NCBI GenBank assembly: GCA_034432795.1 | Contig: DAOUBF010000051.1 | Coordinates: 1-44,688, forward strand | Direction: 5' to 3' | From: DAOUBF01 sp034432795 | Lineage (GTDB): Bacteria; Chloroflexota; Anaerolineae; DSLN01 | DNA: 44,688 nt | In this document: piece by piece, positions 1 to 9,221 of the stretch | Position numbering within the stretch: position 1 is the stretch's first letter | How the letters are laid out: each line of letters opens with the position of its first letter | The notes under the pieces: generated by a model | What the model saw: only the letters and a program-made list of their open reading frames with translations | What the model was told of the DNA's origin: nothing | The model's database searches: none | Program-made: the position numbers and the translations under genes

Positions 1-170
1 AGGTCAGCCATGCGGGGGGCGGCGCGTTGGGCGGCGGCGATGGCGGCGTCCACGTCTTCGCGGCGGGCGGTGGGCAGCGTGCCGATCACCTCGCCGGTGT
101 ATTTGTTGGTGACTCCCATGAGAGGGCCACCTTCCACCCATTGACCGTCAATAAATAGCTTGTAGTCCAT
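1..170 (-). CDS. Aldehyde dehydrogenase, N-terminal fragment (runs off the window)
   Basis: The fragment encodes about 56 residues starting MDYKLFIDGQWVEGG and continuing with a TNKYTGEVIGTLP segment and an alanine-rich helix. This is the usual N-terminus of the NAD(P)-dependent aldehyde dehydrogenase superfamily; the catalytic Cys and Glu lie beyond the window. The ATG at 170 is preceded by a strong AGGAGG ribosome binding site on the minus strand. It is the last visible gene of the minus-strand polyamine operon. I infer that it oxidises 4-aminobutanal (made by the putrescine aminotransferase at 7251-8636) or succinate semialdehyde (made by the aminotransferase at 273-1547). The substrate cannot be decided from this fragment. 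Confidence 0.85.
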   Translation of the reverse strand, partial: MDYKLFIDGQWVEGGPLMGVTNKYTGEVIGTLPTARREDVDAAIAAAQRAAPRMAD

Positions 171-272
171 TAGACAACTCCTCCTTTGAGGACGGAGGGC
201 GGGCCCCTCCCCCTCCCCGCCCCTTATAGGGGGCAACAGGAATCAAGGAAATTGAGGGGAGAGGTTCGTCGG

Positions 273-296
<24 letters not shown>
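171..296. repeat. Composite repeat: C/D hairpin element with a family A fragment nested in it
   Basis: The stretch has a short GACGGAG-type left arm, a C-rich/G-rich core (CCCCTCCCCxxCCCCTTATAGGGG-like, about 200-230), an embedded piece matching the end of family A (CAGGAATCAAGGAAA, about 236-251), and then GGGGAGAGGTTCGTC followed by a CGTCCTCCGT right arm. The same core and right arm occur uninterrupted at 37617-37690. The element fills the gap between the aldehyde dehydrogenase and the aminotransferase and appears to encode the last few residues of the aminotransferase. Confidence 0.7.
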
Positions 297-1547
<1,251 letters not shown>

Positions 1548-1578
1548 TGCCCATAACCTCCTTCAAAATATGTCACAT

Positions 1579-1649
1579 GGTACTCAACGGATTGCTGTCA
1601 ACGGATTCTGAGAACGGATTGAACGGATTATCTACAGGAATCAAGGAAA
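1579..1649 (+). repeat. Family A repeat, long form
   Basis: About 70 bp runs from GGTACTCAACGGATTGC to ATCTACAGGAATCAAGGAAA. It contains the octamer AACGGATT four times. A near-identical inverted copy lies at 36688-36758, and the short form (37 bp) occurs at 29127, 30697 and 33912. It occupies most of the gap between the GABA-type aminotransferase and the saccharopine-dehydrogenase-like gene. Confidence 0.9.
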
Positions 1650-1663
1650 AGGAAACTGAAAGC

Positions 1664-2872
1664 TTACGCCATTTCCTTGATCCCATAAGGGACCTCATAT
1701 TCCGCCATCCTGGCGATGAACGGGTCGGGGTCAAAGGCTTCCGGGCCGAGCACCCCAGCCCCCCGCCAGGCCCCGGCCTGCAGCAGGTCCATAGCGATCA
1801 CCGGGTTAACTGCTGTCTGCCAGGCGACGGCTTGCACGCCGTATCGCGCCATGCAGGTCTGGTTGTCTGCCACCTGATACAGAGTGACCTGGCGTGGCTT
1901 GCCATCTTTCGTCCCCTTGACCCAGGTGACCACACAGGTTTTGCCTGTCATCCTGTCGCCCAGGTGGGCCGGGTTGGGCAGGCAGGCGGCCACCACATCG
2001 CGCGGGGCCACCTGCACGCCCTTGACGTTGACCGGCGTCGTGCTATCCAGCCCCAGCAGGTGGAGCGTCTTGAGCACGTTAATGAATGTCTCCCCCAGTC
2101 CATACTTGAAGGTGACCCGCCTGCATCTGATCCAGCGAGGGATGAGCACCACCTCTTCGTGCTCCACGTTCACGCACTCCACCGGCCCGATGCCTTCTGG
2201 GAAGTCAAACACCTCCGGCTCGGAGAACGGCTCGGTAGTGGTCCAGCCCCGGTCTGCCTCCCAGAGGATGGGCGGGTTGAGGCATTCCTCAATCGTCGTC
2301 CAGATAGAGAAGGTGGGCGCGAAGGCGTAGCCGTGCACGGCCAGATTACCGCCGTCGCGGATGCCGATCTCGTCAATTTCGTCAAACAGGTGCTTTTGGG
2401 CGTATCTAGCGAACACATCCGACAGCCCCGGATCGGCGCCCATGCCCACCAGCGCCAGCAGGCCCTTGCGTTCCCAGGCCTCGGCCTGTTCAAACTGGGC
2501 GTCGCCCAACTTGACGCCGCACTCCTGGTAGGGCCGCGTGGGGTGCGGGCTGGAGAGCGACATGGCCATGTCCAGGTAGGTGCAGCCCGCCTGGTACGCC
2601 GCGTTGAAGATGGGCATGTCGTAGCGTGGCTCCACCGCGTTCAGGATCAGGTCCACAGCGTGCTTGCGGGCCAGGGCCACGATTTGCGATTCATCCCGCG
2701 CATCTATCCACTCCGCCGGGAACTTCTCCGGCGCACCCAGCTTCTGGCGCACTTCCCTGGCCCGCTCCAGGTTGTAGTCCGCCAGGACCATCTTCTCCAG
2801 CCAGGGCCGGTTTCGGGCGATGACGGCGATGGCCTCGCCCACCCCGCCCACGCCGATGAGTAGAACTTTCAT
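1664..2872 (-). CDS. Saccharopine dehydrogenase family protein (possibly carboxy(nor)spermidine dehydrogenase-like)
   Basis: The protein has 402 residues and begins MKVLLIGVGGVGEA, a GxGGxG Rossmann dinucleotide-binding loop (residues 7-12). It continues with features shared by saccharopine reductases and the related carboxynorspermidine dehydrogenases: a GADPGLSDVFARYA segment in mid-protein, KHLFDEIDEI, and a C-terminal TWVKGTKDGKPR followed by WQTAVNP. The length of about 400 fits either subgroup. Family members make or reduce an imine between an amine and a keto acid using NAD(P)H. Because it sits between polyamine transport and GABA-type aminotransferase genes, a polyamine or lysine-related substrate is plausible, but this is inference. 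The ATG at 2872 has only a weak GAGAG ribosome site. Confidence 0.75.
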   Translation of the reverse strand: MKVLLIGVGGVGEAIAVIARNRPWLEKMVLADYNLERAREVRQKLGAPEKFPAEWIDARDESQIVALARKHAVDLILNAVEPRYDMPIFNAAYQAGCTYLDMAMSLSSPHPTRPYQECGVKLGDAQFEQAEAWERKGLLALVGMGADPGLSDVFARYAQKHLFDEIDEIGIRDGGNLAVHGYAFAPTFSIWTTIEECLNPPILWEADRGWTTTEPFSEPEVFDFPEGIGPVECVNVEHEEVVLIPRWIRCRRVTFKYGLGETFINVLKTLHLLGLDSTTPVNVKGVQVAPRDVVAACLPNPAHLGDRMTGKTCVVTWVKGTKDGKPRQVTLYQVADNQTCMARYGVQAVAWQTAVNPVIAMDLLQAGAWRGAGVLGPEAFDPDPFIARMAEYEVPYGIKEMA

Positions 2873-2915
2873 CTCTCGCTCGCAGTCAATCTCTCATCTC
2901 AGTAGATCGCAAATT

Positions 2916-3001
2916 TACCCCCCCAGCCCTCCCTCGCAAGGGGGGAGGGGGCAACCCTGTGCTCTCCCCTTAAATGGGGGAGGGTCAGGGAGGGGGTGAC
3001 A
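2916..3001. repeat. Family C C-rich/G-rich hairpin repeat
   Basis: Two C-run/G-run pairs occur in succession: CCCCCCAGCCCTCCCTCGC with AAGGGGGGAGGGGG, then CTCTCCCCTTAAATGGGGGAG. Related elements occur at 24985-25052, 29236-29272, 37617-37657 and 37893-37930. It lies between potD (ending at 3038) and the saccharopine-dehydrogenase-like gene, so it could form a strong stem in the operon mRNA. Confidence 0.7.
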
Positions 3002-3037
3002 GCCCTGTGATCTGCTAAATCTCCAATCGCCAACGGG

Positions 3038-4237
3038 CTACTGCCCGCCCTTCACCTCTGTCCACACCTTATCCCACAGGGTGGTGGCCTCGCCAACATC
3101 CACGATGCGATGGCACTTCTCCAACGCCTCTGGCGGCGGGTTGGTGGCCGCGAAGCTCATATAAGCCTGATACGCCTCCGGGTCCTCCTTTGCCAACAGG
3201 TCCAACGCAGCCTTGTTGGGATTGGAGTAGGGGAAGTCGCGCGTGATCAGGATGCTCATCTCCGGCCTCAACACAAAGTTGATGAACGCCTCGGCTGCAT
3301 CCTTGTGTGGGGCCCCCTTGGGGATGGCCAGGTTGTCCTCCCACAGGCCACAGCCCTCTTCGGGCAGGATATAATCAATGGCGGGGTTCTCCTGGTGCGC
3401 CAGGGCCGCTTCCCCGTTCCAGATCACCCCGGCAATGACTTCGCCGCTCAACAGCGCCGTCTTGGGGCTATCGCTGTCATACAGTTTGATGTTGGGCACA
3501 AGCTCCAGCAGCTTTTGCTTGGCCGCCTCCAGTTGCGCTGGATCGGTGCTGTTCTTGCTGTAGCCCAGCACGACCAGGGCCATGCCGATGATCTCGCGCT
3601 CGTCATCCAGGACGACCAGGTTGTTCCTGAACATGGGGTCCCACAGGTCGGCGAATTTGGTGATGGGCTGCTGTACCTTCTCCGTGTTGACCGCGATAGC
3701 TACTGTACCCCACTGATAGGGCACACTGTACTTGTTGCCGGGGTCAAACGGCGGGTTCTTGAAGCGCTCGTCAATGTTGGCGAAGTTGGGGATGTGGTTC
3801 AGGTCAATCGGCTCTAGCAGGCCCAGGTTGGCCATGATGGTGACCATGTAATCGCTGGGGATGATCACATCGTAGCCGGAGGCGCCCGCCTGCAACTTCG
3901 CCAGCAACTCCTCGTTAGAGGAATAGGTATCGTAATTGACCTTGATGCCGTACTCCTGGCTGAAGGCGTCCAGCAGGTCTTGAGGCACATACTCCGACCA
4001 GGCGTACAAATTGAATTCCCTGGATGTGACCTGTGGCGCCTGAGTTGCTGGTGCCTGCGTCGGTGCAGGTGCCTGGGTGGGCGCCGCTTGAGGGGTGGGG
4101 GGCGGCTGAGTGGGAGGTGCCGCCGTCGGCGTGGGCGCCGCGCCGCCGCAGGCGCTTAAGACCAAGCCAAACACCAGCGCCAGGCCCAGTAAGCTCCACC
4201 GTGCACGGTGAAGGCAGCGTGTATAGTCGTCTGTCAT
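3038..4237 (-). CDS. potD: Polyamine (spermidine/putrescine) ABC transporter substrate-binding lipoprotein
   Basis: The product has 399 residues. A signal peptide ends in the lipobox LVLSACGG (lipidated Cys30), followed by a Pro/Thr/Ala/Gln-rich linker to about residue 67, then the binding domain beginning REFNLYAWSEYVPQDLLDAF, which is typical of PotD/PotF proteins (LYxWxxYxPxxxL). Later motifs include YDVIIPSDYMV and PYQWGTVAIAVN. It is an extracytoplasmic receptor that delivers polyamine to PotBC. The reading frame is open well upstream, but the ATG at 4237 has AGGAGGAG just before it and gives a proper signal peptide. It is the last transporter gene of the set, after potC at 4327-5124. 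Exact polyamine preference is not readable. Confidence 0.9.
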   Translation of the reverse strand: MTDDYTRCLHRARWSLLGLALVFGLVLSACGGAAPTPTAAPPTQPPPTPQAAPTQAPAPTQAPATQAPQVTSREFNLYAWSEYVPQDLLDAFSQEYGIKVNYDTYSSNEELLAKLQAGASGYDVIIPSDYMVTIMANLGLLEPIDLNHIPNFANIDERFKNPPFDPGNKYSVPYQWGTVAIAVNTEKVQQPITKFADLWDPMFRNNLVVLDDEREIIGMALVVLGYSKNSTDPAQLEAAKQKLLELVPNIKLYDSDSPKTALLSGEVIAGVIWNGEAALAHQENPAIDYILPEEGCGLWEDNLAIPKGAPHKDAAEAFINFVLRPEMSILITRDFPYSNPNKAALDLLAKEDPEAYQAYMSFAATNPPPEALEKCHRIVDVGEATTLWDKVWTEVKGGQ

Positions 4238-4281
4238 CGTCTCTCCTCCTGAAGTTTGGTCCGTGTCAGCATAACACCTGG

Positions 4282-4325
4282 AAGGACCTAATGGATTAGC
4301 CTTGTGGTTAACGTCATCATGACGT
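4282..4325. repeat. Family E repeat copy plus a short palindrome
   Basis: A family E copy (AAGGACCTAATGGATTAGCC onward, 4282-4309) is followed by the palindrome ACGTCATCATGACGT (4311-4325). Just beyond, the end of potC is encoded in heptamer-like units (CGTGAAA, CGCAATG, CGTGAAA, CGTCATG on the minus strand). It lies in the 89-bp gap between potC and potD. Confidence 0.65.
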
Positions 4326-4326
4326 T

Positions 4327-5124
4327 TCACGCATTGCGTTTCACGTTTTGCGATCTCTGTAGCCATTGCACGCCCAGCAACAGCACGAACACCACCAGAA
4401 TCCACAGCGCCGAGAGCGCGTTGACCTTGGGGGTGACCGCCTGGCGCAGCATGGCGAACACGCGCAAGGGCAGCGTGGTGGAGCCGGGACCGGCGGTGAA
4501 CAGCGTGATGATGTAGTCGTCCAGCGACAGGGTGAAGGCCAATAGCGCCCCCGCCAGGACGCCGGGCATGATCAGCGGCAGCGTGATGCGCCGGAAGGTC
4601 GTCCACTCGTTCGCCCCCAGGTCCATGGCCGCCTCCTCTAGATGGCGGTCAAAGCCGTGCAGCCGCGCCTGCACGGTCAGGGTGACAAAGGGGACGCAGA
4701 AGGCGATGTGGGCAATGATGATCGTCCCCAGGCCAAGTTGAATGCCCATCTGGGCGAAGAAAGCCAGCATGGCGATGCCCATGACCACTTCGGGGATGAT
4801 CACGGGCAGATACAGCGTGGCCTCGCAGAAGCGCTTACCGGGGAAGGCATAGCGCTGCATCCCCAGCGCCGCCGCCGTGCCCATCACAGTGGAGACCAGC
4901 GCGGAGACGCTGGCGATGATCAGCGTGTTGCGCGTGGCCTCCCATACGAAGCGATCGCGGAACAACTCGTTGTACCAGTGCAGCGTAAACCCCGTCCAGG
5001 CCACGCTGTAGCGGGAGACGTTGAACGAGAACAGGATGAGGATGAGGATAGGGATATATAGATAGGCGAAGCCCAGCACGGCGTAAAGCTTCAGGCCCGG
5101 CCCCGGCGGATGGCGTTCGCTCAT
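4327..5124 (-). CDS. potC: Polyamine ABC transporter permease, PotC type
   Basis: The product is a 265-residue integral membrane protein with about six hydrophobic segments. The first follows the short N-terminus (LYAVLGFAYLYIPILILIL). The cytoplasmic EAA loop that docks on the ATPase is EEAAMDLGANEWTTFRRITLP in the C-terminal half. The length equals the family norm. It pairs with PotB to form the membrane channel. Its ATG overlaps the potB stop by 4 bp (ATGA at 5121-5124), which suggests translational coupling. The C-terminal residues (NVKRNA) are encoded by heptamer-like repeated DNA, so the tail may be repeat-derived. Confidence 0.92.
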   Translation of the reverse strand: MSERHPPGPGLKLYAVLGFAYLYIPILILILFSFNVSRYSVAWTGFTLHWYNELFRDRFVWEATRNTLIIASVSALVSTVMGTAAALGMQRYAFPGKRFCEATLYLPVIIPEVVMGIAMLAFFAQMGIQLGLGTIIIAHIAFCVPFVTLTVQARLHGFDRHLEEAAMDLGANEWTTFRRITLPLIMPGVLAGALLAFTLSLDDYIITLFTAGPGSTTLPLRVFAMLRQAVTPKVNALSALWILVVFVLLLGVQWLQRSQNVKRNA

Positions 5125-6068
5125 ACCCGCAACTCCTCGCCGAAACCAAAGCGGCGCGTGTACAGTAGCGTGACCACCAGGGTCAGCACCATGAGCACCA
5201 TAGAGGCCGCCGAACCCAAGGGCCAGTCGCGGGCCACCAGGAACTGGTTGCGCACTAGGTTGCCCACCAGCACGGTCTTAGCCCCACCCATGAGATCGGG
5301 CACGACGAACATGCCCATCGCGGGCACAAACACCAGGATGCTCCCGGCCACAATCCCCGGCAGGCTGAGGGGCAGGGTGACGCGCAGGAAGGCCCGCCAG
5401 GGGCGCGCCCCCAGGTCCGCCGCCGCCTCCAGCAGCGAGACGTCCAGCTTCTCCAGCGAGGTGTACAGGGGCAGGACCATGAAGGGCAGGAACTCGTACA
5501 CCATGCCGATGAGCACGGCCCCCGGCGTGTAAAGCTGGATCAGGCCGAAGAGCTGCGCCCCCACCCCCTGCATCAACCCCAGCGCCTTCATCACCCCGGC
5601 GATCACCCCCTCACTGCGCAGCAGGATCATCCAGGCGTAGATGCGGATCAGGAAGTTCGTCCAGAAGGGCACGAGCACCAGGAACAGGAACAGCGACTTC
5701 CAGCGTGTGCCGGAGCGGGCGATAAAGTAGGCCAGGGGGTAGCCCAGCACCAGGGTGAGCATCGTCGTTAGGAAGGCGATCCACAGGGAATCTAACAGAA
5801 TCTGCAGGTATTGCTGGTCTAACAGGGCGCGGTACTTGTCCAACGAGAAGGTATACACCACGTTGCCATATTGCCCACGTGCGGCAAAGCTGATGACGAC
5901 GATGAGGGCCAGGGGGATGACCAGGAAGACGACCAGCCAGAGCATCGTGGGCGAGACGAGCCACAGCCCCGGCGCCTCCCGCAGGGACGAGGGAAGACGG
6001 AAAACGGACGACAAGCGGAGAGCCGTCGTCTGTCGTCTGTCGTCTGTCGTCCGAATGCTTGTGCTCAT
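5121..6068 (-). CDS. potB: Polyamine ABC transporter permease, PotB type
   Basis: The product has 315 residues. An unusual charged N-terminus (about residues 1-33, rich in Arg, Thr and Ser) precedes six predicted membrane helices beginning WLVSPTMLWLVVFLVIPLAL. The EAA loop is LLEAAADLGARPWRAFLRVTLP. It forms the permease heterodimer with PotC. The ATG at 6068 overlaps the potA stop (ATGA, 6065-6068). The N-terminal tail is encoded by family D heptamer DNA, including four tandem GTCGTCT-type units at 6025-6052. The plus-strand paralogue at 11765-12736 has an N-terminus of unrelated sequence. Gain or loss of one heptamer would shift the frame just after the start. Confidence 0.92.
   Translation of the reverse strand: MSTSIRTTDDRRQTTALRLSSVFRLPSSLREAPGLWLVSPTMLWLVVFLVIPLALIVVISFAARGQYGNVVYTFSLDKYRALLDQQYLQILLDSLWIAFLTTMLTLVLGYPLAYFIARSGTRWKSLFLFLVLVPFWTNFLIRIYAWMILLRSEGVIAGVMKALGLMQGVGAQLFGLIQLYTPGAVLIGMVYEFLPFMVLPLYTSLEKLDVSLLEAAADLGARPWRAFLRVTLPLSLPGIVAGSILVFVPAMGMFVVPDLMGGAKTVLVGNLVRNQFLVARDWPLGSAASMVLMVLTLVVTLLYTRRFGFGEELRV
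5985..6054. repeat. Family D heptamer array inside the start of potB
   Basis: On the plus strand, four consecutive heptamers (GTCGTCT x3, then GTCGTCC) occupy 6025-6052. They are flanked on the left by GACGA/AGACGG/AACGGACG units (5985-6010) that are roughly complementary, so the whole can form an imperfect hairpin. It encodes residues of about 5-28 of PotB. Confidence 0.8.
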
Positions 6069-7177
6069 TCTCCCAACACCAGGGCGTTCTCCGGCAGCCA
6101 AGTCACCCAGACCGCCTGCCCCCGCGTGAACGTGGCCTCCAGGTCCAGGGTGGAGATGCGGTTTTGCTCCCAGACGGACAGCACCAGTGAGGGGCTGAGA
6201 CGCACCACCACGCGCGTGTCCGAGCCGATATAGGCGATGTCCTGCACCTGGCCTGCGAAGCAATTCGTGGTGACCTGGGGCGGTGTGGTGTGCAGGCGGA
6301 TCTTCTCTGGCCGGACGGAGACGGTGACGCGCTGCCCAAGGTGAAGCGCCCCCTGGGCCAGGCCGACGACCTGCATCCGCTCGCCCGTCACCTCCACGCT
6401 GGCCCGCCCATCTTCTATGCGGGCCAGTGTCCCCTCCAGGAAGTTCGTCTCGCCGATGAAGTCGGCCACGAAGCGGCAATTGGGCCGCTCATAGATCTCC
6501 GCCGGCGGGCCGATCTGCAACACTTTGCCCTGGTTCATCACGGCGATGCGGTCAGACATGGTGAGGGCCTCCTCCTGGTCGTGGGTGACATAAACGAAGG
6601 TGATACCCACCTGCTGTTGCAGCGCCTTCAGCTCAAGCTGCATCTCCTTGCGCAGCTTCAGGTCCAGCGCACCCAGGGGTTCATCCAGTAAGAGCACGCT
6701 GGGGCGTTTGACCAGGGCGCGGGCCAGGGCAATGCGCTGTTGTTGGCCGCCCGACAATTGCGCCGGGTGGCGCGCCCCCATCCCGGCCATGCGCACCAGG
6801 GCCAGCGCCGCCTCCACGCGCCGTTCAATCTCCGCCTTGGGCACGCGCTCCATCTCCAGCCCAAAGGCCACATTCTGGAAGACGGTCATGTGCGGGAAAA
6901 GGGCGTAATTTTGAAACACCATGTTCACCGGGCGGGCATAGGGCGGGACGCTGTTCACCAGCCGCCCCTTGATGCGCACCTCACCCGACGTGGGCCGTTC
7001 AAACCCGGCCAGGATGCGCAGCGTGGTGGTCTTGCCGCAGCCGGACGGCCCCAACAGCGAGAAGAACTCCCCATCCTCAATCTGCAGGGTGACATGGTCC
7101 ACCGCGTTCACCACGCCCCCGCCCGGATTGGGGAACTGCTTCACCAGGTCGCGGACTTCTACAGCCACGTCCGCCAT
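6065..7177 (-). CDS. potA: Polyamine ABC transporter ATP-binding protein
   Basis: The ATPase has 370 residues. Walker A GPSGCGKT is at 43-50, Q-loop VFQNYALFPHMTV at 88-99, signature LSGGQ at 141-145, Walker B VLLLDEP at 161-167 and the H-loop VTHDQEEA near 198-205. A C-terminal TOBE-type regulatory domain follows (starting around FVADFIGETNFLEGTL), as expected for PotA/CysA-class ATPases of about 370 residues. It powers polyamine import with PotBC and PotD. The ATG at 7177 is preceded by a GGGAGAGG-like site; the TTG at 7180 is a less likely start. It is first of the transporter genes and lies about 70 bp after the putrescine aminotransferase gene. Confidence 0.93.
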   Translation of the reverse strand: MADVAVEVRDLVKQFPNPGGGVVNAVDHVTLQIEDGEFFSLLGPSGCGKTTTLRILAGFERPTSGEVRIKGRLVNSVPPYARPVNMVFQNYALFPHMTVFQNVAFGLEMERVPKAEIERRVEAALALVRMAGMGARHPAQLSGGQQQRIALARALVKRPSVLLLDEPLGALDLKLRKEMQLELKALQQQVGITFVYVTHDQEEALTMSDRIAVMNQGKVLQIGPPAEIYERPNCRFVADFIGETNFLEGTLARIEDGRASVEVTGERMQVVGLAQGALHLGQRVTVSVRPEKIRLHTTPPQVTTNCFAGQVQDIAYIGSDTRVVVRLSPSLVLSVWEQNRISTLDLEATFTRGQAVWVTWLPENALVLGE

Positions 7178-7241
7178 CAATGCCCTCTCCCCCTCTACCC
7201 AGTAGCGGTGCTCACAGTCCGGTTCAAGCTGAAACCTCAGG

Positions 7242-7275
7242 CGTCAAACGTCAGGTGGACTGATTGCGTTTGACG
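7242..7275. repeat. Inverted repeat at the 3' end of the putrescine aminotransferase gene
   Basis: Arms CGTCAAACG (7242-7250) and CGTTTGACG (7267-7275) are perfectly complementary with a 16-bp spacer that contains the stop codon. The units resemble the heptamer-like DNA at the end of potC (4321-4350). It could stabilise or process the mRNA between the aminotransferase and potA. There is no T-tract, so a terminator is unlikely. Confidence 0.55.
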
Positions 7276-8636
7276 TCCTCCAACGTATCCGCCAGGCGAT
7301 TCAGTACCTCATCTATCTGCTCATAGGTGATCACCAGCGGCGGCTCAATGCGGATGGTGTGCGCGCTGGTGAGCGTCCCGGCCACCAGGACGCCGCGCCG
7401 GAACAGCCCGGCGGCCACCTGGTACCCCAGGCGGGCATCCCGGAAGTGCATCCCAATCAGCAGCCCCCGGCCTGTGATGCCATCGCCCTCAAAGGCGGGG
7501 TCATAAATCTGGGGGTAGCGGGCGGCCAGGGCTTTGAGCCTGGGGATGAGGTAGGCGCCCTTGGCGGCGGCCTGTTCCCACAGCCGCTCGCGCAGGGTGA
7601 CGTGGATGGCGGCGATGGCCGCGCTGCAGGCCAGGGGGTTGCCTCCTGTCGTGGTCGTGTGGATGAAGGGATTCGGATACATCATCACCTGCCAGATGTC
7701 CGCAGTGGAGCAGAAGGCGCTCACCGGCATGACCCCGCCGCCCAATGACTTGGCCACCGCCAGGATGTCGGGCACGACCTCCCAGTGGTCCACGCCCCAC
7801 AGCTTCCCCGTGCGCCCCATGCCGGTCTGCACTTCGTCGGCGATGAGCAGGGCGCCATAGTGGCGGGTGAGTTCGCGCAGGCGCGGCCAGAAGTCGTCCG
7901 GAGGCACGATGGCGCCGGCCTCGCCCTGGATCGGCTCCATGAGGACAGCGGCGATGTCCACGCCCACCTTGTGGCAGATGTCCAACTGGCGTTCCACCGC
8001 GTCGGCGTCGCCGAAGGGCACGTGGTACACCGGGCCGCCGTACAGGACGCCGGCTGGCTGGCGGAAGTCGGCCTTGCCCAACATGCTCAGTGCCCCCATC
8101 GTCTTGCCGTGGAAGCCGTTGAGCGCGGCGATGAAGCCGTTCTTGCGTGTGTACATCTTGGCCAGCTTGATGGCCCCTTCAATCGCCTCGGTGCCACTGG
8201 CCGCGAAGAAGCTGTACTGGATATCGCCGGGGGTGATGGCGGCCATCAGGCGGGCCAGGACGCCGCGCAGAGGATCGATCAGCTCCTGGCTGGGCATCGG
8301 GGTGCGATAAGTCAACTGGGCGCGCACGGCGCTGACCACCTCCGGATGCGCCCAGCCCAGGTCCAGCAGGCCATAGCCCCCCAGGCAATCAATGTATTCC
8401 CGGCCTAAGACATCGTAAAAGACGGCGCCGCTACCCTTCCATTCTGTCGCCGCCCAGTCCCCCGCCTCCGTGACGCTCTTGCGGTAGTCCAGCCAGCCCT
8501 TATTGAAGTGTTCGGCGAAATTGGCCTTGCTCTCCTCAATGATCGCTTTGGCCTCGTCCGGGGACAGGCTGGGCTTGTGGATGATCTCCAGCCAGCGTTG
8601 GGTGTAAGCCAGCGCCTCTTCCAGCGAGCGGGTCAT
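7251..8636 (-). CDS. patA: Putrescine aminotransferase (class III, PatA/YgjG type)
   Basis: The product has 461 residues, matching the roughly 459 of E. coli PatA. Characteristic segments are GWLDYRKSVTEAGD (47-60), FIDCLGG-like YIDCLGGYGLLDLG (81-94), SQELIDPLRG (116-125), YSFFAASGTEAIEGAIKLAK (141-160), EPIQGEAGAIVPP (234-246), DEVQTGMGRTGK (267-278), Schiff-base K296 in VAKSLGGGVMP, and a C-terminal RRGVLVAGTL...RIEPPL. It transfers the amine of putrescine to 2-oxoglutarate, giving 4-aminobutanal. The ATG at 8636 lies 16 bases after the end of lrp; an in-frame ATG at 8669 would overlap lrp and is less likely. The transporter genes downstream supply its substrate. Cadaverine or other diamines are possible alternatives. 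Confidence 0.9.
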   Translation of the reverse strand: MTRSLEEALAYTQRWLEIIHKPSLSPDEAKAIIEESKANFAEHFNKGWLDYRKSVTEAGDWAATEWKGSGAVFYDVLGREYIDCLGGYGLLDLGWAHPEVVSAVRAQLTYRTPMPSQELIDPLRGVLARLMAAITPGDIQYSFFAASGTEAIEGAIKLAKMYTRKNGFIAALNGFHGKTMGALSMLGKADFRQPAGVLYGGPVYHVPFGDADAVERQLDICHKVGVDIAAVLMEPIQGEAGAIVPPDDFWPRLRELTRHYGALLIADEVQTGMGRTGKLWGVDHWEVVPDILAVAKSLGGGVMPVSAFCSTADIWQVMMYPNPFIHTTTTGGNPLACSAAIAAIHVTLRERLWEQAAAKGAYLIPRLKALAARYPQIYDPAFEGDGITGRGLLIGMHFRDARLGYQVAAGLFRRGVLVAGTLTSAHTIRIEPPLVITYEQIDEVLNRLADTLEDVKRNQST

Positions 8637-8652
8637 GGCTTCAGCCTTTCTA

Positions 8653-9159
8653 TCACGTTTTCCGCCCATCCCCGGCCATCGGTCGGGTGGGGGCGACGAG
8701 GGAGGCGGGGATACGCCAGTGGTACACATCCTTCAGGATAATGGGCACAATGGAGGTGGTGGTCTTCCTCACGCCCGGCACGTGGCCGATGACTTCCGTG
8801 ACAAAGGTATACAACTCGGTGTTGTTGTGGGCGACGATCTGGATGCTGATGTCACGTTCGCCAGTGGCGCAGGCCACATAGCTCACGTTCTCATATTCGG
8901 CCAGCTTGCGGGCTACCTCCAGCACCTCCCCCGGCTCCACTTCAATGAACACATCGGCCACGACCGTGAAGCCCAGCGCCTGGGGATTCACGATCGCGCT
9001 CACGCGGATGATCCCCTGGCGGATCAGGCGTTCAATGCGGTAGCGGACGGCGCGTTCGGAGATGTCGCCGAGGCGGCGGGCGATGTCGGCCGAGGGCATC
9101 CGCCCGTCTTCCATGAGCAGGTCAATGATCTTCAGGTCAATATCGTCTAATTCGTGCAT
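8653..9159 (-). CDS. Lrp/AsnC family transcriptional regulator
   Basis: The protein has 168 residues. An N-terminal AsnC-type helix-turn-helix begins LDDIDLKIIDLLMEDGRMPSADIARRLG and continues ISERAVRYRIERLIRQGII (about 4-52). A RAM/AsnC ligand-binding domain follows (VVADVFIEVEPGEV, YVACATGERDISIQIVAHN, about 65-145). Such proteins form dimers to octamers and sense amino acids or related small molecules. It is first in the putrescine operon and divergent from the second pot operon, with a good promoter in the shared 115-bp gap, so I infer that it controls both and itself. The last 15 or so residues are basic and poorly conserved in character. Confidence 0.9.
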   Translation of the reverse strand: MHELDDIDLKIIDLLMEDGRMPSADIARRLGDISERAVRYRIERLIRQGIIRVSAIVNPQALGFTVVADVFIEVEPGEVLEVARKLAEYENVSYVACATGERDISIQIVAHNNTELYTFVTEVIGHVPGVRKTTTSIVPIILKDVYHWRIPASLVAPTRPMAGDGRKT

Positions 9160-9160
9160 G

Positions 9161-9189
9161 ATACCGCCAATCTCTTTCCGTTTCGGTAT
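9161..9189. promoter_or_regulatory. Inverted repeat, possible regulator site ahead of lrp
   Basis: ATACCG (9161-9166) and CGGTAT (9184-9189) are perfectly complementary with a 17-bp spacer and lie between the lrp start codon and its promoter. AsnC-family regulators bind loosely palindromic sites near their own genes, so this is a candidate operator. The evidence is symmetry and position only. Confidence 0.35.
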
Positions 9190-9192
9190 TTA

Positions 9193-9221
9193 ATCATACT
9201 CCTATTTGCCGGAATAGTCAA
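9193..9221 (-). promoter_or_regulatory. Sigma-70-type promoter for lrp-patA-pot operon
   Basis: On the minus strand TTGACT (-35, 9216-9221) is followed by exactly 17 bp and then TATGAT (-10, 9193-9198). The predicted start site is close to 9186, leaving a leader of about 27 nt before the lrp ATG at 9159. Its -35 lies inside the spacer of the plus-strand promoter at 9206-9234. Confidence 0.7.

Noticed and set aside
1670..1690. A family A fragment at the end of the saccharopine-dehydrogenase-like gene (ATCAAGGAAATGG on the minus strand)
   Set aside because: The match to the repeat is only about 10-12 bp and encodes a plausible natural C-terminus (YGIKEMA), so it may be chance.
4238..4606. An extended potD start at 4606
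   Set aside because: The upstream frame overlaps potC and is His/Arg/Ala-rich shadow sequence; the ATG at 4237 has a strong ribosome site and a lipoprotein signal peptide.
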